Origin: Pelecanus crispus
Taxonomy: Eukaryota; Chordata; Aves; Pelecaniformes; Pelecanidae
Assembly (NCBI RefSeq): GCF_030463565.1
Contig: NC_134643.1
Span: 122,119,809 to 122,183,808 of the forward strand
DNA length: 64,000 nt
Direction of reading: 5' to 3'
Positions 57,487 through 64,000 of this stretch are shown here, one piece after another. Position numbers and translations under genes: made by a program. The notes below the pieces were generated by a model that worked only from the letters and a program-made list of their open reading frames with translations, was not told the DNA's origin and did no database searches. Numbering within the stretch: the stretch's first letter is position 1; the number at the start of each line of letters is the position of its first letter.

Positions 57487-60400
57487 AATTGCAGATCTGT
57501 GTATTAAGAAAACTGCAAAAAAGCAATAAAAAGCCTTTGACTGTTGTGTGAGAATGCTACTGTCTCAAGGAAAGTTAATCCTATTCAATGGAAGTCCCAA
57601 GCCTATACAATTAATTTCTTCACAGGGTGCTTTCTTCCATTCTCTATTCAGAAAAAAACCTAATTAAAACCCCTCATTGATCACTTGTGTTAACATGTGC
57701 CTATGTGAAAGTGCTGTATTAAGCAAAGAGGAGCTTAAATCCATATAATCTTGTGCAGCTTGAGTAATGTACACAGGATGAATACCAAAACTACCCAATT
57801 TAGATCAAAATAGCGTGAAAGGCTGGACAACACCAAAAGCATTTAGAAGAACTACGACGACTGCCTCTTTCTTTTCCTGTTTGCATGCAGGTATAGGAGG
57901 GATGTGTAAAAAAATACATGGCATTTCAGAGTGAAAGTGGCAGCAAGGAGGTAGGTACAGCAGCTTAACTGGGCTGATCTCACAGGAGCTGATGCATTAC
58001 TCGCCTGCCGTGCAGAAACCTCAAGAGGGAGGCAGGGGGAAAAGGAGTGCAGACAAGCTCCCATTACTCTAAGCAGCAAAGCAAACCCCAAGCTTGCCTT
58101 CATTTATGTACTCTTTCGGTGGTATTTAATACTGGTCTAACCTGTGAAATGTTTGTTGAAAAGGGGTTTTTAAAGACTGTGCAGGCCTATTGTTGGGTGG
58201 CTGTGCTGTGTTCGCATCATGACTAACTGGTGGGTTTTGAAGTGCAATTTCTTTGGCATTTGAAAGAGTAAATTGAACTCTTCTTCCCCCCCCCCCCAAA
58301 GATAATGATAACAATTTGCTTGAAAGCCTATTGGATCTTCTGGAAAAAAAAGAATTATTGTTAAATTATAACTGAAAAAAATAACATGTCTGGTTTGCAG
58401 AGAGGTATGCCCATGAGAAAGGGTGAGGTTAGCTTTTAACATCTACTAAACTAAGAAGGCGTTAAAATACAAGATTACAGGAAAATGTAAAGGGTTATGT
58501 AAAATGCAAAGAGTCAGTCCCTTAATAAGTCTCGTCTGAGTCTTCACTGCAGAGTAGCTACATCATCTGACCAGAAAGCCCTAGGGAGGCTTATGCCTTG
58601 AGGGAAACAAAATGCTGGATTTGACCTTTCTACTCTGTGGGAGTTTTAGGAGTTCCCTAAGTGGGCTGATTGCAGAGAGAGAGGTATTTTGTTTTCCATC
58701 TCTTTGTTTAAACAATTACCATATTTATTTAGTAACTCCACAGATAAATGTAGGAAAATAACCCTGTGATAAAAGCTGACATTCTACAGACTTCCGGGCT
58801 GCAGCGTGTTCCGTGCTTGTTGTCAGTAACTTGAAAATTGTATTTGCATTTGCTTGTGCAGCAAAGGCCTGGGCTGCTGTCATTAGGCTGAGCAGCCAGT
58901 GCTGTAGTGGTGGTGCTGTCAAGTGTAGCAGAACAAACTCCTTCCCAGCAATGGTAAAAATGCAAGATAAACCAGGCAATTCTGTTGCATTGAACTTGAA
59001 CAACACACAGACCCTTGAAAATGTTCCCGTATGGGTATTTGGGTATTCACATGTACACAGACTGCGGGACAGACAATTCATCTAAAAACACCTCTGCAAA
59101 ATCATCAAGCTTGTCTATCCCATGCAAAGCTTCTGTCCATACCGGAGGCAAGCATTAGAGCGGGGAAGGTTGTGACATGTAACTGCAGGGAGACAGATTA
59201 ATAGGAGAAAACTCAAGGGAAAGGAGGAATTCTTGTCCTCCCAAAGAATTGGGAGTGGTGATACCTCCCTTTTTGCCCCAGATGAAGGTCATCCTCGGCA
59301 GGTCACAGTCTGATTATTCCCAACCCTGAGAGAGTAGAAAGGATGCATGTGTAAGGCCTTCATTTTCATGCCCCACTTCACACATGCAGTGTGCACTTTT
59401 CCTGATAAAGAGCAGGGGACCAAGATGAGTGGCAGGATTTGCTTTGCCAGAACAGACCTGGAGCTATTCCAGCTTGGAGGTGTGCACAATACATGCTGTC
59501 CGGGAAGGCTGACACACACTGATCTGGGTGTTCACCTTTGAATTGCACCAGGACAAGCGTTTACATGAATGAAAAGTGAGAAGAAAGTGGTATAAAGCTT
59601 TACCAACTCAGGAGGAGAGCACTGTTCTGCACAGCTTTACAAAGCAACAGCAGATCAAACATACCTTACTCACTTGAGCACCATAGGCAGGATTTGTTAT
59701 TACACCTGTGTAACTGGATTGAAATCGGTGGTATAAATCTGATATAATGAAATGGAAAATCAGACTTTTATTTCTAGCAGTGCCATTATGGCAGTGTGTC
59801 TCCATCCTGCCTGGTAGTACAACCTACGACTACAAGTCCCAGTTTTCTGTTCAGTGGTTATGAAGTGCTTTAAGAGACTCAGAGGGAAGGCATTATAGAA
59901 AAATAAGTTTCTTCCTGTTGCTATCTAACCAGGCAGCTATTCCAGTCCATTGACTTATATTTCTCTGCAGTACCTTCTGCGGCTTTCAAATAATGGAAGG
60001 ACTAGCGGCTTGAACTCTTGTCCTGATGCTTATGAGAGAGGCCTGTACCAAAAAGGTGTCAGGAATACAAAATCATGCCCTGGCTTTGTGTTAAAGAGAA
60101 ATCCCAGAGTACACAGTTATATGTTACACTGTGAAAAGATCTTACTTCTGCTCTAAATGATAGATTAGTACTTTTCAGTAACTTCCTCATTCGCTTCTTG
60201 AACAGTCTAGCCTTTTGCCTTCCAATAGGCTAATTTTATTTATTTTTGTAAAAGAGAAGCCTTGGCAAATACAATTTCCTTCAGTACTGGTGCTGACTCT
60301 GAATGCACTGAATGTATGTAAGCTACAACGTTAGGGGGGTTGTGCTTCCTGTGATTTAAGGTCTGGCTGTTCAAAAAAAAAAGTGTAAGCACATGCATAA

Positions 60401-61152
60401 AGCATGAGTTGAAATGCTCATGAATGCACAAGTGCATCACATTATCATACAAGTACTTTTGTAATTGTAAGGTATGTGCAATCAAATCCCTGTTTATTCA
60501 TCTGTCCTTAGAAAGGAACACCTTCTGGGAAATCAGGTGTCCCAAGGATGGGCGGTCAGCACTGCCTGAAAACCAGAGTTATCCTTGGTGGCTCAGGCTG
60601 AGCACTTGAACACTGAGGTACTAAAATTAATTTTAAAACCACTTTTTTAAATTCTCTTTTTTTTTTAGGTCAAACCAACTACTCCCTGGAGCAAGGGTAC
60701 TTAACACTGAGTGAACTTTAGGAAAGAAAACTTGACTGCGACTTTTTGTTATTATTTCCCAGTCCCCTTTCTAACCTGACCTGTACAAAAGTTCAAGTTA
60801 AGCATTACCCTAAATTAAAGATTTGCCAAGCCATAATGCTTACTTCATGAATGAAAATAGTATACTAAAAGTGTACTTTAACACTTTATTTTCTATTGTT
60901 CAAATCCTAAATTAAGAAAAAAAGATGTGAGAGGAGAAAGCTGCATGATAGAAAGCTGTTATGAAATGTTAATGGTCACTAAGTAGCTGGAGACTGAAAC
61001 TCTGGAGTAGGGCCTCCTGGTGCCAGGTATCTCGGCTCCCATTTGCTCACTCGCATACTGGATGTTGTCATTGCCATTGAGACTCCAAAGCTATATAGGG
61101 ACGGTGTATTTACTTTGTTTTGTCCTTACCTTATCACTGGCTTGATTTATAA

Positions 61153-61220
61153 ATTAAATGGCAGAATAAAACACAGGTCTAAACCACAGGTAGATTAAAT
61201 GGCAGAATAAAACACAGGTC
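61153..61220 (+). repeat. 41-bp period tandem duplication
   Basis: The 27-base sequence starting ATTAAATGGCAGAATAAAAC occurs identically at 61153-61179 and 61194-61220. The perfect identity suggests a recent duplication. Confidence 0.9.
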
Positions 61221-61540
61221 CTAGCTGCTCTTTCCCCGATCCTCCTCTTCCAGTGCTCTTCTCAAGGCAGTTCTAACTGAATAAAATGACTCAACTCGTG
61301 CCAGCTGAAATAATTCCCACCAACATTTCTGTCACCTTTAAAGATTTGCCTAAACAAGTATTTGCAAAATGGAGCAAAATCATTCCACTGTTCTTTGTGG
61401 TTATTATTCATAGAGCTATTAATTATTACCTAAGGCATACAGATACAGCGTATAAACAATTGCAACATATGAAAGACAAAATTTGCAGAATCTGTTATAT
61501 CACTGTGATTACAAAACAACAAATCTGAAAAAAAAATACC

Positions 61541-61563
61541 TGCCAGGAACAAAGTTCCTGGCA
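61541..61563. repeat. Perfect 10-bp inverted repeat, 3-bp loop
   Basis: TGCCAGGAAC, AAA, GTTCCTGGCA. The arms are fully complementary. It lies about 115 bases beyond the donor of the proposed EPCIP first exon. Confidence 0.9.
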
Positions 61564-61677
61564 AGGAAATAATTGTGCTGGACGAGAAACAGCCTCATTC
61601 ATCAAAATACAAGCTATTAAACGTTCCTCTGTTATTTACCCTTCCCTTGTAGAGCATAAACAAGGACAGCGACTTAC

Positions 61678-61800
61678 TCTTTCTCCGGATGCCGGCGGAT
61701 GGGTTCGTCACTGCCTGGCTTCCCGCTTGGCCGAGCTTGCCGAGGCAGGGATGCTCGGCTGCGGCTGGGAGCCCAGTCAGCCTGCGGGGCAGGCAGCAGT
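61678..61800 (-). other. EPCIP: Candidate EPCIP noncoding first exon
   Basis: On the minus strand a CpG-rich segment ends with a near-consensus donor, AGA|GTAAGT (61672-61677). It begins about 25-30 bases after a TATA-like box. It has in-frame stops and no long frame toward the donor, as expected of a 5' UTR exon. The assignment to EPCIP rests on strand, position and the acceptor at 49618. It could instead belong to an unannotated noncoding RNA. Confidence 0.4.
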
Positions 61801-61840
61801 GCCTCCTCTCCCACTCGCTGCTGCTCTTTTATGTTTTTGC
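61801..61840 (-). promoter_or_regulatory. TATA-like promoter element
   Basis: CATAAAAG on the minus strand (61826-61833) lies in a local GC/CpG-rich patch (about 61680-61900) within AT-rich surroundings. It would place a TSS near 61795-61805. Confidence 0.4.
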
Positions 61841-64000
61841 TGGCCGGCAACCCATGCCGTTCCCCTGACAACTGGGAGAGCGGGCCAAGGTCTACCCCTA
61901 TCACTAATGCCACCTGTCTTTATTACCTCTGCTCCCACGCCGTCGGGTGTGCGTCGTACACGAAAGGCCCACCTGGAAATGCTTAGAGGTGACTGACGGC
62001 CTTCCTGCTTGCTGTAGGAGGGGAGCTGGGGTCTACCCGAGCAGTGGGAGCTGATGACCCATGTTCACCATGGGATCATCATGGGATGGCCATCCTGGTG
62101 CCCTGGGAGGGAGACGGGACCTCCGGCATGCTATAGTCCCCTCCCAGCACTGTGCTGGCCCTCCATTTGGGGAGCCCTGTGATCGTCCCCATGGGACATA
62201 TTCCTCTCTGCCTGCTTTCCAGGGGCTTTGTGTGTAGGTTTAAAACAGAAAAGCCCCGGTCCGGTTTGGAAGCCTGCTCACCCAACTGGAAGGAGTAACT
62301 GGAAATTTTCAGTCACAACTTAGCAGAGACACAATGTAGCTCAACCACAGCTCAAACGCTGTGGATGCTTCTCCATGATCCAGCATGGAAAACAACATCT
62401 TTGTGGCATGTTTTACAATGCTGTTACAGCAGAAGAGTACCTACCAAAAGCTAGAATCTCTACAGCTAGCCTGGTACTAACTAGCCTGAATAACCAGCAG
62501 GATTATTTGTAAGGACAGGCCAGTCATAAGCAGCTTCACAAGGAAATGCAGTAGGAGCATCCTAAAAAAACCATGAGGCAACATGCTGTGGGGCGAAGGT
62601 ACTCCGGCAGGGCACCTGTGGGGAATGAAGAATAAGAATTGCTGTGATTCAAATGAAAAGATATTTGCTGCTTTTTCAAAAACAACACCTGGCCTTTACA
62701 GGCCCAGGAGCCCTCTGGGAACTGCTGATGCTGTTACCTCAGTAAGGGCATTTGGCCAAAGCCAGGAGTTAGAGTGTCATTTAGGCCCAATTCAGAGAAG
62801 TATTTGGGCATTTTATTGTCGCTGAAACCAATGGAAGTTAGACACTAAAATGCTGCTGTGATTCAAGCCCTATCTACTCATTTACGAGATGTATTGCTTA
62901 TGCAAATGTAAAGGAAAAAATCCAATTATACTATAGATATTTCAGGCAAGTTGTCTGATTTGTGAATTTGGGATTTGTGACTGTACTTTTTTTTCCTGGA
63001 AGAGCTGGTGTGTGAGAGACTTCAGTTCCTGAAGGAGAGGTGCTCTGGGGAACCCTGTTTTGTAATAAATGCATGGGCTGTGTATCAGGCATAGGATCTG
63101 TTCACTAGAATACTTCTCTGTTGTTAATGTTACACAGAGACACTTTGCCTTACTTGTATCACATGTAAGGTAGTGGCGAATTTGACTCTGTATATACTTA
63201 TCAGAAAGTCTGTTGTATTTCAGGATAAACTCCACTTAAAACCCATTTTGCCCTTCTTGGGTGCATCTAGTAGGGGAAAACTTTCATTCCCTCTTTGCTC
63301 CAAACGTTCCTTAGCTTTATGTTTCCCTTTAGGGCTAACACAAAGTGCCTTTGTTTCTGGTAATTTCAGCCTTCCTTTGGGTCCATTGGGTGTGGTCAAG
63401 TAATTTAAGAAAGGGTCTGGCTGGCAGCCAGCTCAATAGCCCAGCTATGGAAACTGGGCGAACCTGGGTTTGACACCTCTATGCACCTCTCCACTCCAAG
63501 GACCTGTTACCAATAGGTTCAGAGCAACTCTGAATGAACATCCTCAAAAGAGAGCATTATTTGCCCTTGTTATTCAACAGCACAAAACATGAGAAAAGGG
63601 TAAACCAATAAAGAGTCTTCCCGTAACCAGACTGTAATCTTTTCTTGCAAAATATTATCATCTGGCACAAGCAATATAGAAGAAAATGATAGGTTGTTAA
63701 GGCTGGCTCATCCTTCCTTTGTGCAGGGCTGAGCTGTCCCTGGGGCAAATGGAGAGAAAGTTTGAAGCTGAGTTACTGCCAGCTTCTTGCTCTTCCACCT
63801 TGACACACCACATTGCTTGCTTATGTTGCTACTGCCATGTTGTGGCACAAGGAAAGAAAGGTCCTTCCATTGATGTGCCTCACTGAAAATACACGATGCT
63901 GTCAATTGTAAAAATGTGGTTTAGTAAAGGTTATTAGAGTTTCCTCATGCTTATTGTTGTTGCTTTCATATACGCTACAAAATGTGCATGCCATTCATGC
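61841..64000. other. Region upstream of EPCIP, nothing recognised
   Basis: Moderately GC-rich to about 62300, then ordinary AT-rich intergenic sequence to the right edge. I saw no coding exon or clear repeat. Confidence 0.45.

Larger units (their letters stand above)
49620..61677 (-). other. EPCIP upstream intron (proposed) and spacer
   Basis: This is 12 kb with no recognised coding exon. It holds an ancient CR1 (51566-52131), a T run (57456-57483), a C run (about 58285-58297), a 41-bp tandem duplication (61153-61220) and a perfect inverted repeat (61541-61563). Frames of 80-180 codons are present but resemble no family I know. Additional noncoding EPCIP exons could be hidden here. Confidence 0.45.

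Noticed and set aside
1-64000. CRISPR arrays, operons, prokaryotic mobile elements, tRNA or rRNA genes
   Set aside because: None seen. The splice structure and repeat content are clearly those of a vertebrate nuclear genome.

Overview
The window is a piece of a bird nuclear chromosome. Three things point to this: multi-exon genes with canonical splice sites, several CR1 retrotransposons including typical avian 3' tails, and avian ERVL-type LTRs. The gene order matches the vertebrate SYNJ1 - PAXBP1 - EPCIP (C21orf62) block, which lies on human chromosome 21q22.11. All three genes are on the minus strand, as in mammals. The species cannot be fixed from the sequence. The LTR types suggest a non-galliform bird, but this is an inference.

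Region by region. Positions 1-696 hold a 232-codon open frame on the minus strand that runs off the left edge and that I could not identify; it lies inside a SYNJ1 intron. The first recognisable SYNJ1 coding exon is at 5265-5388, and its CpG-island promoter is at about 6240-7044. A CR1 copy starts at the upstream edge of that island and leads into a tandemly duplicated block of about 241 bp (7251-7737). A second CR1 (9241-9928, minus) and an LTR fragment (about 10236-10560) follow. The rest of the interval up to 16.3 kb is intergenic, with a GC-rich patch and a 99-base G-free tract.

PAXBP1 fills 16.3-44.8 kb. All 18 coding exons were placed by splice site and reading frame. They sum to exactly 2868 nt, 955 residues plus stop, with every junction in phase. 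Intron 5 uses a GC donor. Intron 10 holds a complete solo LTR flanked by a perfect 5-bp target-site duplication. The promoter is a CpG island at about 43.43-45.08 kb. It contains an in-frame upstream ATG that could add 96 residues. A CR1 tail again sits directly upstream of the island.

EPCIP has one coding exon (48873-49547, 224 residues, secreted). Its 5' side fits a large intron reaching a candidate promoter and noncoding first exon at about 61.68-61.83 kb. The 50-61 kb interval is otherwise noncoding, with one ancient CR1.

The three genes do not form a pathway. SYNJ1 acts in synaptic-vesicle phosphoinositide turnover, PAXBP1 is a nuclear PAX3/7 adaptor and GCFC-family protein, and EPCIP is a secreted glycoprotein. 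Their grouping is conserved synteny. No CRISPR, prokaryotic mobile element, tRNA or rRNA gene was seen.
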